DNA of 64,000 nt from Bog-532 sp963830385 (GCA_963830385.1 CAWHMD010000005.1:2034147-2098146); one strand, 5' to 3'. Counted from the first letter of the stretch, positions 25,704 through 34,828 are shown. Numbers and translations are program-made. Notes: generated from the letters alone by a model not told the origin.

Positions 25704-26914
25704 TGCCGCATCAAGCTACGTTTGCCCGGTCGATGATGTGGCGGAGCCGGTTGTCGTAGGCGTGGTTGTTGCGCCAGATGATGTACCGGCGGATCATGCT
25801 GGCCTGTTCTTTGTGGCTGGCGTGATCGGTGCCGTCGAGGGCGAAGTACCGCAACGCGGTGAACTGCGCCTCTATGCGGTTTAACCAGGATGAATTAGTC
25901 GGCGTGTAGGCGATCTCGACGTTGCTCGCGGCCGCCCAGGTCCCGACCCGGCCGCCCGTGGCGGTGGTCAGGTGCGGGCTGAAGTTGTCGCAGATGATCG
26001 CGATCCGCACCGACGGCGGGTAGAGGGAGCGCAGGTAGCGGCAGAATTCCAGGAACCGGGTCCTGGTCTTGCGTGGTTTGATGTGCCCGAACAGCTTGTC
26101 CTCGCCCAGCTCATAAGCGGCGAGCAGGTGCCGGACCCCGGCCGTGCGCCGATAGGTCGCGCGCATCCGGCGCCGCGGTTCCCGGCCTGGGTCTTTACCC
26201 TTGCCGCCGATCGGCGCCCACCGCCGCCCGGGATGGGGCTGCAGGTTCAGCGGCCCGAACTCATCCATGCAGAAGATCACCTCCGGATCGCCGTCCCGCG
26301 GGGCGATTTCCTGGTCGGCGATGGCATACAGGTGCTCGATGCGCGCCTTCTTGGCCGCCTAGTGCGGGTCTTTGGATGCCTTCCAGGTTTTCAGGCGCTG
26401 AAAGGTGACGCCTTCCTCGCGGAGCAGGACCCGGAGCCCCTCGTGGCTGATGTCATCGACCACCCCCTCGGCGACCAGGAAGTCAGCCAGCTTGGCCAGA
26501 CTCCAGGCCGAAAACGGCAGGTCGTAGTCACCCGGGCTGGTCCTGGCGATCTTCTTGATCTCCCGCCGCTGCGGCAACGTGAACTTCGGCGGCCGTCCGC
26601 CCTTGTACTGGGGATACAGCGAGCTGAACCCGTCGGCGTTGAAGTTCCGGATCACATCCCGCACCCGGTCCTGGCTGGTGAACGCTACCTTCGCGATCCC
26701 GGCCGCATCCATGCCCTGCGCCGACAGCAGCACCATCTGTGCCCGCCGCCAGGTCACCACCGACCCGCTGCCCCGGCGGATAATCCGCACCAGCCGCCGG
26801 CCCTCATCATCATCGATCTCACGCACACGCAGCCGCTCACTCACCGGGCCAGTGTCAGCGATCGCGCCCCCTGAGGGAACCCCCAACCCGGGCGAACCTA
26901 ATCTGCTACGGCAC
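25703..26914 (-). mobile_element. IS630-type insertion sequence
   Basis: 1212 bp. Ends are GTGCCG...CGGCAC with longer imperfect inverted repeats (CTAGTGCCG near both ends and GCCCGG about 25 bp in). It is bounded by TA on both sides (25701-25702, 26915-26916), the target duplication of IS630/Tc1 elements. It encodes one transposase on the minus strand. Confidence 0.88.
25711..26886 (-). pseudogene. IS630-type transposase with in-frame amber codon
   Basis: One continuous frame of about 391 codons broken by a single TAG at 26359-26361, after KASKDPH. The N-terminal part has HTH domains (GMDAAGIAKVAF; FSAWSLAKLADFLVAEG). The C-terminal part has the DDE triad: FCMDEFGPLNL, IICDNFSPHL and SSWLNRIEAQF. 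Upstream and downstream parts are in the same frame and nothing is missing. Probably TAC or TAT mutated to TAG; readthrough cannot be excluded. Confidence 0.88.
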
Positions 26915-27043
26915 TAGGTCAGGCTGCCAGCCGTTCGCAGGTGCTCAAGTATCAAGGGTGCTCAGGTGTCGAGAAAAGCGATCCTGCAACGACCACACCA
27001 TGAGCACTGAGAACTCGGCTTCGACCAGAGAGGCCTACCCGTC

Positions 27044-27688
27044 ATGTCACTTGTTCGTGTTCACAATTTTTCCGTCTCGCTCGATGGCTTCAGCACCGGT
27101 GCTGACCAGAGCCTGGAGGCACCCTTCGGGCATGCCGGCGACCGGCTGGTGCGATGGTCCATGGATACCCGTTCATTTCACGTCATGACGGGCCAGGAAG
27201 GCGGGAGCACCGGCATCGACGACGCCTTCGCGAGCAACTGGGGGCCGGGCATCGGCGTGGAGATCATGGGGCGCAACAAGTTCGGCCCGCAGCGCGGGCC
27301 GTGGACCAATGAGGAGTGGAAGGGCTGGTGGGGCGAGGAGCCGCCGTTCCATACCCCCGTCTTCGTGCTCACCCATCACGTCAGGCCCTCGATCGAGATG
27401 AAGGGCGGCACCACCTTCCGCTTTATCGACGCCAGCCCGGCGGAGGCGCTTGCGGCGGCCAGGGAGGCCGCGGGTGGCCTCGACGTCCGCATCGGCGGCG
27501 GCCCGGCCACCGTCCGCCAGTTCCTCGCCGGCGGCCTGATCGACCACATGCACGTCGTGGTCGTGCCGATCCTCCTCGGCCGCGGCGAGTCCCTCTGGGA
27601 CGGCCTGGAGGGCTTGGAGGAGCGCTTCGCCATCGAGTCGGTGAGCTCCCCCAGCGGCGTCACCCACGTCACGTTCACCCGTCGTTAG
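27044..27688 (+). CDS. Dihydrofolate reductase-like protein (RibD C-terminal domain)
   Basis: 214 aa. RibD_C/DHFR-like fold: VRVHNFSVSLDGFSTG at the N-terminus, EIMGRNKFG, PVFVLTHH, VRIGGGPATVRQFLAGGLID and LHV-type VVVVPILLGRGESLWDGL. Likely an NADPH-binding reductase of unknown substrate (YyaP/YwjB type). The window from the IS630 end to this start (26917-27043) holds no gene. Confidence 0.9.
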   Translation: MSLVRVHNFSVSLDGFSTGADQSLEAPFGHAGDRLVRWSMDTRSFHVMTGQEGGSTGIDDAFASNWGPGIGVEIMGRNKFGPQRGPWTNEEWKGWWGEEPPFHTPVFVLTHHVRPSIEMKGGTTFRFIDASPAEALAAAREAAGGLDVRIGGGPATVRQFLAGGLIDHMHVVVVPILLGRGESLWDGLEGLEERFAIESVSSPSGVTHVTFTRR

Positions 27689-27805
27689 CCGCGCTCAGGC
27701 CTGCCTCCCCCGGACAGGGGCGAGATCTGGGCCGGGCCGCGCAGCGCGGCCACCGCGGTCGTATCCAGCGCGATCATGCCGATCCGCCGGTTATGCCGAC
27801 GATGC

Positions 27806-27844
27806 CGTGACGGCCCTGGTCGCGGGCGTGCCAGGGCCGTCACG
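27806..27844. terminator. Perfect 14-bp stem hairpin
   Basis: CGTGACGGCCCTGG (27806-27819) and its exact complement (27831-27844) with an 11-nt loop, about 120 bp after the reductase gene. No T-tract. It may be a bidirectional terminator or an element end; the flanking 27689-28081 region has no clear gene. Confidence 0.45.
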
Positions 27845-28081
27845 GACGACATTATTCGGGGTTTCGGTTCAGAGGCTCTCGAGGAATTCCAGGAGCGGGT
27901 CCGGGGGCTGGTAGCGTTTCTGCCTGCTCCCGGGCGGGGCGGTTTTCGCGATTGCTTCCTGCTTTTACCGCAGCAATGGTCGCCCTGTGGCCTGGCTCGC
28001 GCAGCTGATGGGCTGACCCTGTTACCGGCTATTTTGGCCGGTTTGAATCGCCTGATGAATGCTGGGATCACGACCACTGTT

Positions 28082-28377
28082 TCATGTGCGGCGGCTGATG
28101 GCGGCGGCGTAGGTCATCCAGTCGCGGGCGGAGGCGCGTTGCCAGGCGACGGCGACGTCGATGTGGATGCCGAGCATGCGGGCGAGGATGGCGGCGGGGA
28201 GTTCGGTGGCGAGCTGGAACAGGGCGGTGGAGTGGGCTGCTCCGGGTCGGATGCCGATCTGGCGGAGGCGTTCGCTGACGCGGTAAGGGCTGATCGGCTG
28301 GCCGGGACGCCCGCCGGGCAGCAGCCACGGGGAGGTTCCCTGGTCTCCGGTGCTGGCGTGACCATGGCGGACGGCGG
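28082..28377 (-). pseudogene. C-terminal relic of a recombinase-like protein
   Basis: Reads LPEPLAGLVLRL, PWLLPGGRPGQPISPYRVSE, STALFQLATELPAAILARML and GIHIDVAVAWQRAS. This is the C-terminal segment of a family of tyrosine-recombinase-like proteins common in actinomycetes. The N-terminal domains and a proper start are missing; it abuts a fragment of a different gene. Confidence 0.6.
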
Positions 28378-28707
28378 TCAGCCGCAGGACGAGGCCTGCG
28401 AGCGGCTCGGGGAGCACAGCCGGTCAGCCATGATCCGCAACCCGCCCAGGGTGGCCTGGTCCAGGTCTGAACGCTGCAACCGGCCGACCAGCTCCAGCGT
28501 GTCCATTCCCGCCATCGCCAGGACATCGGATTCGGCGTCTCGCTGGGGTGCGACCGGGAACAACGCGTGGGTCACCGTGCCGAACGTCTCGGCGATGATC
28601 GGCTGGTAGAACTCCTTCGGCTGGACCTCGCCGGATTCCCACCGCTTCCACTGCCGCAGCAAGCTCTGATCACTGGGAAGCTCACCGGGAGCGTGCGCGC
28701 GCATCAC
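28378..28707 (-). pseudogene. Internal relic of an XRE-type regulator
   Basis: Reads LPSDQSLLRQWKRWESGEVQ, FYQPIIAETFGTVTHALFPV and GMDTLELVGRLQRSDLDQAT, matching the N-terminal part of large actinobacterial regulators. The HTH start is lost, and the frame runs out at RLCSPSRSQ where the recombinase fragment begins. A deletion joined the two. Confidence 0.6.
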
Positions 28708-28712
28708 GCGGA

Positions 28713-29022
28713 CTGCATCTGCCGGACTTGTGTATCGCGGCGCTGATGCTCCGCAGGCAGCAGCAGGACACCGACCATGACCGCGCGGGCGACGCCTGGC
28801 ACGACACTGGCCTGGTGTTCACCACCCGCTATGGCACCCCGATCGAGCCGCGCAACTTCAGCCGAAGCTTCGACCGCCGCATCGCCAAAGCCGGAGTCCC
28901 GACGATTACCGTGCACGGTGCCAGGAAAACCTGCGGCTCTCTGCTGGCCGCCCTGGACGTGCATCCCCGCGTGGCCATGCAGATCCTCAGGCACAGCAAG
29001 ATCGCGGTCACTATGGAGCCAG
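28713..29022 (+). pseudogene. C-terminal relic of a tyrosine integrase
   Basis: HLPDLCIAALMLRRQQQD, GLVFTTRYGTPIEPRNFSRS, TVHGARKTCGSLLAALDVHP and MQILRHSKIAVTME. Box II residues (HxxR as HGAR, and the later His) are visible. The frame breaks just before the catalytic Tyr and the N-terminal domain is missing. From 29023 to 29232 only scrambled remnants are seen. Confidence 0.75.
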
Positions 29023-29232
29023 CACGCCGCGCCGCCAGAAGGATCTGTCATGGGCCGGGTTGGCCCCGCGTGCCGCCGCTTTGTCCGCTACTGCAGAAAT
29101 CCGGTTTTCAGGGCCTTTTTCACGCGCTCCCGGAAATCGGCTCGCGCGAGATAGACACACGCGGCTGGCTGCTGCAGCGCTCCCTCCGCTGCCGGCAGCG
29201 CGCTCTTTATCGCGGCTAGCTGCAGCCCGAGG

Positions 29233-29463
29233 TTAACCGCGCGGAGAGTGACCATAACCATAGAAGGTGTGGCCGGGTACCCGGCGCCCGGTGGTTGCGG
29301 AGGTGGAGAGCAGCCCGGTCATCCCCATGCGCAGTTGTGCCTTCTCCACCTCGGCGGTGTAGCGCATGTACGACTTCGTTACGGGCTCGCGGTCGAAGGT
29401 CTCGACCAGCCTGTTGTAGACGCGGTCCAGGCCCTTGCCCTCCATGCCGGCCAGGTCATTCAT
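29233..29463 (-). CDS. Small hypothetical ORF
   Basis: 76 aa, overlapping the upstream gene by 4 bases (ATGA). Contains MEGKGLDRVYNRLVETFDRE and SYMRYTAEVEKAQLRMGMTG. No family recognised. Last member of a possible four-gene minus-strand cluster, or a fragment of a longer gene. Confidence 0.45.
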   Translation of the reverse strand: MNDLAGMEGKGLDRVYNRLVETFDREPVTKSYMRYTAEVEKAQLRMGMTGLLSTSATTGRRVPGHTFYGYGHSPRG

Positions 29464-30203
29464 GGTTGCGGCGATCTGGTCGTGAAGGTGATCATCCCGG
29501 CCCGCGGTGTTCCGCCCGCGCCCAGGTCATGGTCCAGAGCCTCGCCCAACCGGTTGCCGCAAACGTCTTCGAGACGTTCAGAGACGACGAGGCGGTACTC
29601 CCCGGCGCGCCACGGGCGGCCCGGGATGAGCCGCGCTGCGGTTCCGTCCGGTGCGAGTGACACACGCGTCTGAACGACGCCTCCTGCCGGGGTCAGGACT
29701 GCGATCTCGTCCTCGCAAAGGGCGGCGTCCATGACCCGGTCGAAGTGCACGACGGCGGGATCGAGGCTGCCCGCTGTTGGGGAGACGAGACGCCAGCGGG
29801 TCTCGTCGACCGCCTCCAGGACTGGATCGCTTACGCGGAAGGTGTGGCGCGCTGTTTGCCCGAGCGCCGTGACGACAAGGCTGTACGTCCGCCCGACGGC
29901 AAGCGCCGGCTCGTGAGACGGGTCCCCTCCTAGACCGCGTTTGATCCTTCCCGGCTCCATCAAGACCGTCAGGCGGCGCCCGTCAACGGACCAGAGCTCT
30001 TGCGGCAGGACGAGGAAGGGGTCACGCACCGCCTGTTCCTCCTCGTTCAGCAGCCAGAGGTGGTCACGATCGAAGTGCGCCTCTCCTGACCCCGGAAAAT
30101 ATAGGTAGAAACGCAGGGTGTTGGCCGGGAGGACCCTGGCTTGAGGAGAGATGCGGATCTGCCCCTCAGGGGAAGTCCGGATCCGCATCTCTGTCGTCCT
30201 CAA
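29460..30203 (-). CDS. Ig-like domain protein of unknown function
   Basis: 247 aa, two beta-sandwich-like halves. VLPANTLRFYLYFPGSGEAH, then PGRIKRGLGGDPSHEPALAV and GRTYSLVVTALGQ in the first; FDRVMDAALCEDEIAVLTPA and EYRLVVSERLEDVCGNRLGE in the second. This resembles bacterial Ig-like (Big_5/SbsA) repeats. No signal peptide seen. 16 bases after the propeller-like gene, so co-transcribed. Confidence 0.7.
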   Translation of the reverse strand: MRTTEMRIRTSPEGQIRISPQARVLPANTLRFYLYFPGSGEAHFDRDHLWLLNEEEQAVRDPFLVLPQELWSVDGRRLTVLMEPGRIKRGLGGDPSHEPALAVGRTYSLVVTALGQTARHTFRVSDPVLEAVDETRWRLVSPTAGSLDPAVVHFDRVMDAALCEDEIAVLTPAGGVVQTRVSLAPDGTAARLIPGRPWRAGEYRLVVSERLEDVCGNRLGEALDHDLGAGGTPRAGMITFTTRSPQP

Positions 30204-30219
30204 AGTTCAAGCCTGCCGT

Positions 30220-31407
30220 TCACGCCGGCAGCTTGTGCGTGCTCACGGTGCCCGGGAAATCCATCTCCACCCAGATCTTGTCCAGCCGTGCGGGCATCGG
30301 GGCGACCATCAGGGTCTCGAGCGTCAGATCGCCGGTATCGGCGTAGCGGGTCAGCGAGACGAAGAAGCGGTCGCTGAACAGATCCGCCCGCAGCGACGAT
30401 CCGACGAACAGCACCTGCTTGCCGACCGGCCCGGCCGGCATGAAGGGGTGCTGGTCCAGCATCGGCCCCTGGGCCGGCCGGTTCTCGGGGGTGAAGCCCT
30501 CGGCGGTGCGGATCCCGGAGAGCGGGACCACCATGGGCCCGCGGCTGAGGTTGGTGATGAACAGCTTGTCCCCCTCCCCGTCACGGTAGGCGACCATGCT
30601 GATGGGCTGGCCGTTACCCATGTCGCCGATCGTCTTGCCCCTCACCTTCGCGCCGTCCGTCAGCTCTGAGACCGGGATGGTGACGAGCGGGCTGCAGGCG
30701 TAGGCGGCGATGAGCGTGTCCTCGCCGTCAAGGGTGGCGAACTGCATGGTCCGGATCGGCGCGCGCGTCTCGTATATGCCGTGGGCGAGGTGGTAGATCT
30801 CCACCTGGGTCTCGCTGGCGGCCCCGGTGAACGGGTAGGGGATCCGCCGCAGCGTGGAGGAGAACTCCTGGTTCGAGACGCCGGCGACGAACACCTCTCC
30901 GGCGTGAAACTTCAGGTCCACGATCGTCATGGATCGCAGCGGCGTGCGCGCCTTCTCCTCGAAGTAGGCCGCCGGCGGCATCGGGAAAGTGCCGGCCCGC
31001 GACTTGAAGGTCTTGTCCTCGTCGGGAACGTCGGACAGTCGGTGCACCGTCACTTTCGACGATGAGAGGTCGAATGGGCGGACCTCGCCGTCGAGCGAGA
31101 CGCTCACGACCGCGGGCTCCAGGCGATCGCCGTCGCGCACGCCGACGGACAGGTACGGCTCGCGCGTCACAGGGTGGACGGCCATCCCGTTCATCACCAG
31201 GCTTTTCGCCGTCACGTCCAGCGCTGCGGCGATCTTCTCGTCGATCGACTCGAAGAGGAAGGGATCCAGCGAGGCTGGCGCCTGGCCCCGTTCCGTCTCG
31301 AAGGCGAAAACGGCCCCGAGCTTGCTGTCGCCTAGGAAGAGGACCCCGTCGGGGCTGAAGGTCAGAGCTCCCGCCGATTGCAGGGTGACTTGGTTAATCG
31401 TGTTCAT
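30220..31407 (-). CDS. Propeller-like protein of unknown function
   Basis: 395 aa from ATG 31407, selected because AAGGAGA sits 8 bases upstream; the frame opens 22 codons earlier. N-terminus MNTINQVTLQSAGALTFSPD, then repeated beta-rich blocks (VLFLGDSKLGAVFAFE, GMAVHPVTREPYLSVGVRDG, DLKFHAGEVFVAGVSNQEFS, KLFITNLSRGPMVVPL). This suggests a beta-propeller. No signal peptide. The family is unknown to me. Clustered with the Ig-like and YceI genes. Confidence 0.75.
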   Translation of the reverse strand: MNTINQVTLQSAGALTFSPDGVLFLGDSKLGAVFAFETERGQAPASLDPFLFESIDEKIAAALDVTAKSLVMNGMAVHPVTREPYLSVGVRDGDRLEPAVVSVSLDGEVRPFDLSSSKVTVHRLSDVPDEDKTFKSRAGTFPMPPAAYFEEKARTPLRSMTIVDLKFHAGEVFVAGVSNQEFSSTLRRIPYPFTGAASETQVEIYHLAHGIYETRAPIRTMQFATLDGEDTLIAAYACSPLVTIPVSELTDGAKVRGKTIGDMGNGQPISMVAYRDGEGDKLFITNLSRGPMVVPLSGIRTAEGFTPENRPAQGPMLDQHPFMPAGPVGKQVLFVGSSLRADLFSDRFFVSLTRYADTGDLTLETLMVAPMPARLDKIWVEMDFPGTVSTHKLPA

Positions 31408-31551
31408 AGTGGTCTCCTTGCCGCGCTCGGCGGCCGCCAGATCGAATAAGAAGAGTTTCGCGCCCCAGCACACTCTCTAGGTTTGGGCAGATTGGTTGCG
31501 GACCTCCGAGTCACTGCAGGCATCCTTCAGCCCGGCCGGGGACGGGAAAAG

Positions 31552-32104
31552 TCAGGGAAGCCGTTCGTGGAAGTTCAGGTCGATGGCCAGGATCGCGACG
31601 ACGGTGGCTTCTATTTGGAGTTGCCGGGCCGCCATGCCCTTCGCGGCCTTGATGCCGTGGGCGTACCGATCGACCGAGCCGGTCGCGCTCAAAGTCAGGG
31701 TGCCGTTGACCATTTCGGAGGAGATCACTCGCAGCTCGATTGGGGCGCTCTCGCCGCGCACAGTGAGGGTAGCGAGCAGCACCCAGGTGTTCGCATCAGG
31801 ACGGACATGCTCCAAGCGGAACGTGATCACCGGGAACGAAGCAACATCCAAGAACGCCTTGGACCGTACCTTTTGTCCGTTGTCCAGACCTGGTCCAGAA
31901 GCTTCCCCCTTCCACCTCGGCCGGTGCCGATGACTCCGCGGGTGGATCGGCAACGACGAGGTCCCCGGATCGGAATGCGAAAGTGCCGGACACCTTCCCG
32001 AGACCAAACATGTGCCGGGTATTGAACTTGATCGTGGACTTCTTCGGATCCACCGCATACGCGCCAACAGTGGCGACGGATATGGCCAATGCTCGGGTTG
32101 CCAT
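31552..32104 (-). pseudogene. YceI-family gene with one frameshift
   Basis: ATG 32104 with GGAGG. The first frame gives AYAVDPKKSTIKFNTRHMFG, LGKVSGTFAF and AEVEGGSFWT; the second gives GLDNGQKVRSKAFLDVASFP and VITFRLEHV, then IELRVISSEMVNGTLTL. One extra base near 31893 separates them; removing it restores SFWTGLDNGQKVRS. YceI proteins are lipocalin-like isoprenoid binders. A sequencing error is possible because the rest is intact. Confidence 0.85.
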
Positions 32105-32130
32105 GGCGCTCCTCCCTCTCCTCGGCAACA

Positions 32131-32171
32131 CTTGCACTCGCAAGCATACTCAGATTTCTTGAGTGCGCAAG
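32131..32171. promoter_or_regulatory. YceI promoter with two CTTG...CAAG palindromes
   Basis: CTTGC-ACTC-GCAAG (32131-32144) and CTTG-AGTGCG-CAAG (32158-32171). On the minus strand a promoter with TTGCGC and TATGCT, spacing 16, fits between them. The segment CTCGCAAGCATACTCAG is nearly repeated upstream of the MarR gene (35434-35450). Confidence 0.5.
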
Positions 32172-32214
32172 CAAGCTCTTACCTCAGGCAGACACAGGTG
32201 CCGCTGTCAGTCAG

Positions 32215-32350
32215 CGGTCCCCAGGACCCGCGCCCGCTACGCCGTGGCCGATTACATCAAGGTCTTCTACACCGCCGTCGGCTGCACTCCAGCCTGGGCT
32301 TCTGCACCCCGCCCGAAGCCCTCAAGGGACTATCGAACCGCAGCATCCGC
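32215..32350 (+). pseudogene. IS3-type transposase C-terminal relic
   Basis: Two frames together give RTRARYAVADYIKVFY and RRRLHSSLGFCTPPEALKG, the C-terminal end of an IS3 family orfB. Truncated and frameshifted. Confidence 0.6.
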
Positions 32351-32443
32351 AGCATGATCAACAACCCGCGGACCTGTCTAAGTTCTTGATACACGTCAGC
32401 CGTTCGCGGCCGTGGTTGCTGCGCAGGCGGGCGATGTCGTGGT

Positions 32444-33124
32444 CTATTGGGCTGCGTGGGTCCGGAGCTGGGCCAGGACAGTATCGAGGCCGGCTCGCAA
32501 GGGAGCGGTGTCGCGACGGGTCTGGGTGAGCAGGAGCCCGCCTTGCAGCGCGACGAGCAGGGCCAGCGCGAGGGCGTCGGTGTCGGCGTCCAGGCGCAAG
32601 TCGCCGCGGGCGCGCATGCGGGCCAGCCCGGCGCGGATCGGTGCTTCCCATCGCTCGAAGCCGGCGGCGAGGTCGGCACGGGCGTCCGGGTCTTGATCGG
32701 CGATTTCGGCCGCGATCGATCCGATCGGGCAGCCTCCGACACAGTGCTGCTTCTCCTGCAGGTCGACGAGTAGGTCGCGCCATCGTTCGAGCGCGGCAAA
32801 GCTGTCGAGTTCGTCGAGCACGGGTCGCTGGGCAGCCAGGATGGCGTCGGTTTGATGGGCGATGACCGCGCGGATGAGGTCGTCCTTGTCGGTGAAATAG
32901 TGATACAGCTGCGACGCGCTGACACCCGCTCGCTGCTGGACGTCCTCTACGCCGGTGCGGGCGACACCCTGAGCGAACACCAATTCGGCCGCGGCGGAGA
33001 TGATGCGACTCCGCGTGGCCAGGCCCTTGGCGGTGAATGTCCGGGTCGCCGTTGGCGAGGCACCAGCGACCGGGCCCGTCGGCTCCGCCGGCCTTTTGCG
33101 CTCTTCGGCTGTCGGCTGGTTCAC
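32444..33124 (-). CDS. TetR-family regulator
   Basis: 226 aa. HTH: RSRIISAAAELVFAQGVART, GVEDVQQRAGVSASQLYHYF and TDKDDLIRAVIAHQ. The C-terminal ligand domain has a CVGGCPIGSIAAE block. It is divergent from the SDR at 33215, with palindromes in between, so it likely represses that SDR-hydrolase pair and itself. Confidence 0.93.
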   Translation of the reverse strand: MNQPTAEERKRPAEPTGPVAGASPTATRTFTAKGLATRSRIISAAAELVFAQGVARTGVEDVQQRAGVSASQLYHYFTDKDDLIRAVIAHQTDAILAAQRPVLDELDSFAALERWRDLLVDLQEKQHCVGGCPIGSIAAEIADQDPDARADLAAGFERWEAPIRAGLARMRARGDLRLDADTDALALALLVALQGGLLLTQTRRDTAPLRAGLDTVLAQLRTHAAQ

Positions 33125-33142
33125 ACGGCCATGCTACTCCCG

Positions 33143-33197
33143 ATTTTGGAGTTGACAATCCAAAATCCTCAGTCCATAGTTTGGAGTGTTCGCTCCA
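33143..33197 (+). promoter_or_regulatory. TetR operator and promoter for the SDR gene
   Basis: A perfect palindrome GATTTTGGA-8 nt-TCCAAAATC (33143-33168) encloses the -35 box TTGACA (33153-33158). A -10 like CATAGT follows at 33176-33181. A second inverted repeat, GGAG-6 nt-CTCC, lies at 33184-33197 near the start of transcription. This is a compact repressible promoter. Confidence 0.7.
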
Positions 33198-33214
33198 CTA
33201 ACTGAGAGGCTCTC

Positions 33215-33964
33215 ATGACCACCGACCTGACCGGCTCCACCGCCCTGATCACGGGTGCCACCAGCGGCATCGGCAAGGCCACCGCCGACCAGCTGGCCGC
33301 CCTGGGCGCGCGCGTCATCGTGTCCGGCCGGGACAAGACGCGAGGTGACGCCGCGGTCGCCGGCATTCGCTCCAACGGCGGCACCGCTGACTTCGTCGCC
33401 GCCGAACTCAACGATGAGCAGAGCGTGCGCCAGCTTGCCGCGCGGGCGACGGGGGTCGGCGGCGGCCACGTCGACATCCTCGTCAACAGCGGCGCCATCT
33501 CCCCCTTCGGCGCCACCGCCGATACCACGGCCGGCCAGATCGACGAGGTCTTCGCCGTCAACGTCAAGGCGCCTTACCTGCTGGTGGCCGCGCTCGCTCC
33601 TTCGATGGCCGAACGCGGGCACGGGGCGATCGTGAACGTGACGACCATGGTCGCGGAGTTCGGCATGAACGGGATGGGCCTCTACGGCTCGAGCAAGGCC
33701 GCTCTCATGCTGTTGACCAAGTCCTGGGCCGCCGAGTTCGGCCCCGCCGGTGTCCGCGTCAACGCGGTCAGCCCCGGCCCCACCCGCACCGAAGGCACAA
33801 TGCCGATGGGCGACGCGCTGGACCAGATTGCCCAGGGCGCCCCCGCCGGGCGCGTCGGACAGCCCGAAGAGATCGCTGCCGCCATTGCCTTCCTGGCCAC
33901 CGAACAGGCCAGTTTCATCCACGGCGTGCTGCTGCCCGTCGACGGCGGCCGCCTCGCCGTCTGA
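33215..33964 (+). CDS. SDR-family oxidoreductase
   Basis: 249 aa, RBS GAGAGG. Cofactor motif TGATSGIG (13-20), Y157 and K161 in YGSSK. The usual NNAG is NSGA, and the catalytic serine position holds threonine (IVNVTTM), an unusual change that may reduce or alter activity. Followed 53 bases later by the 6-oxocamphor-hydrolase-like gene; the pair is likely a small degradative cassette under the TetR repressor. Confidence 0.92.
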   Translation: MTTDLTGSTALITGATSGIGKATADQLAALGARVIVSGRDKTRGDAAVAGIRSNGGTADFVAAELNDEQSVRQLAARATGVGGGHVDILVNSGAISPFGATADTTAGQIDEVFAVNVKAPYLLVAALAPSMAERGHGAIVNVTTMVAEFGMNGMGLYGSSKAALMLLTKSWAAEFGPAGVRVNAVSPGPTRTEGTMPMGDALDQIAQGAPAGRVGQPEEIAAAIAFLATEQASFIHGVLLPVDGGRLAV

Positions 33965-34017
33965 CCTCTCAACCGTCGTCAAGCACCGAACATCGGCTCT
34001 AGCCATGGAGGCACCCA

Positions 34018-34782
34018 ATGACGCAGCCCGACTATTTCACCCGCTACCAGAACTTGGCCTTCGATCGTGACGAAAGCGGGGTGCTGACCCTCCGTTTCCA
34101 CACCGATGGTGGACCTGTCGTGTTCACCGGACAGACCCACGAGGACTTGACCCGCGCCTTGGAGGACATTGCCCTGGACCCCGAGAACCGCGCAGTGGTC
34201 CTGACCGGCACCGGCGATGTCTTCATGGACAACCTCGACGGCAACTCGCTCGGCGAGATCTTCAAGCCGCCGGTGTGGGAGAAGTTGCGCATTGAGGGCC
34301 TGAAGATCCTGCAGCGTTTGGTGGAGCTGCCGGTCCCCGTCGTCGGCGTCGCCAACGGGCCGGCCACGGTGCACTCTGAGTACCTGCTGCTGACCGACGT
34401 GCACATCGCATCTGACCGCGCCGTCTACGGCGACGTCCCGCACCCGGCCTTCGGAATCACCGCCGGTGACGGGCTGCAGGTCGTGTGGGAAGAGGTCGCC
34501 GGCCCCGCCCGTGCGAAGTGGCTGCTGTGGACGGGGGAGAACATCGACGCCCAGACCGCGCTGCAGTGGGGCGTCGTCAGCGAGGTCGTCCCGCACGAAC
34601 TGGCTCTCGCGCGCGGCGTGGAGATCGCAACCAAGCTCGCCGCTAAGCCCGCCTTCTACGGCACAGCGCAGAAGCAGACCCTCAACCAGGTGCTGCGCCG
34701 CCGCATCATCGAGGGCGTCCCCTACGGCATGGCCCTGGAAGGGCTCACTGCAGCCAACCTGGCCTATCTGCAAAGCAGCTGA
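34018..34782 (+). CDS. Crotonase-family hydrolase, 6-oxocamphor hydrolase-like
   Basis: 254 aa. This crotonase differs from enoyl-CoA hydratases and matches 6-oxocamphor hydrolase (OCH), which cleaves C-C bonds of beta-diketones without CoA. The segment YGDVPHPAFGITAGDG aligns with the OCH active-site region; H142 and D151 correspond, at a constant offset of 3, to His145 and Asp154 of OCH as I recall it. The hydratase glutamates are missing (NGPATVHSEY instead of GGGCE). With the SDR it suggests oxidation of a hydroxyketone and then ring cleavage; the substrate is unknown. Confidence 0.8.
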   Translation: MTQPDYFTRYQNLAFDRDESGVLTLRFHTDGGPVVFTGQTHEDLTRALEDIALDPENRAVVLTGTGDVFMDNLDGNSLGEIFKPPVWEKLRIEGLKILQRLVELPVPVVGVANGPATVHSEYLLLTDVHIASDRAVYGDVPHPAFGITAGDGLQVVWEEVAGPARAKWLLWTGENIDAQTALQWGVVSEVVPHELALARGVEIATKLAAKPAFYGTAQKQTLNQVLRRRIIEGVPYGMALEGLTAANLAYLQSS

Positions 34783-34828
34783 CCGTGCGGTGACCCCATG
34801 ATTCCCGCAGCAAAGTCGACGGTAGGGA

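Noticed and set aside
27685..28077. 130-aa minus-strand frame
   Set aside because: Arg/Pro-rich, includes both arms of the 14-bp hairpin, no recognisable domain; probably not a gene.
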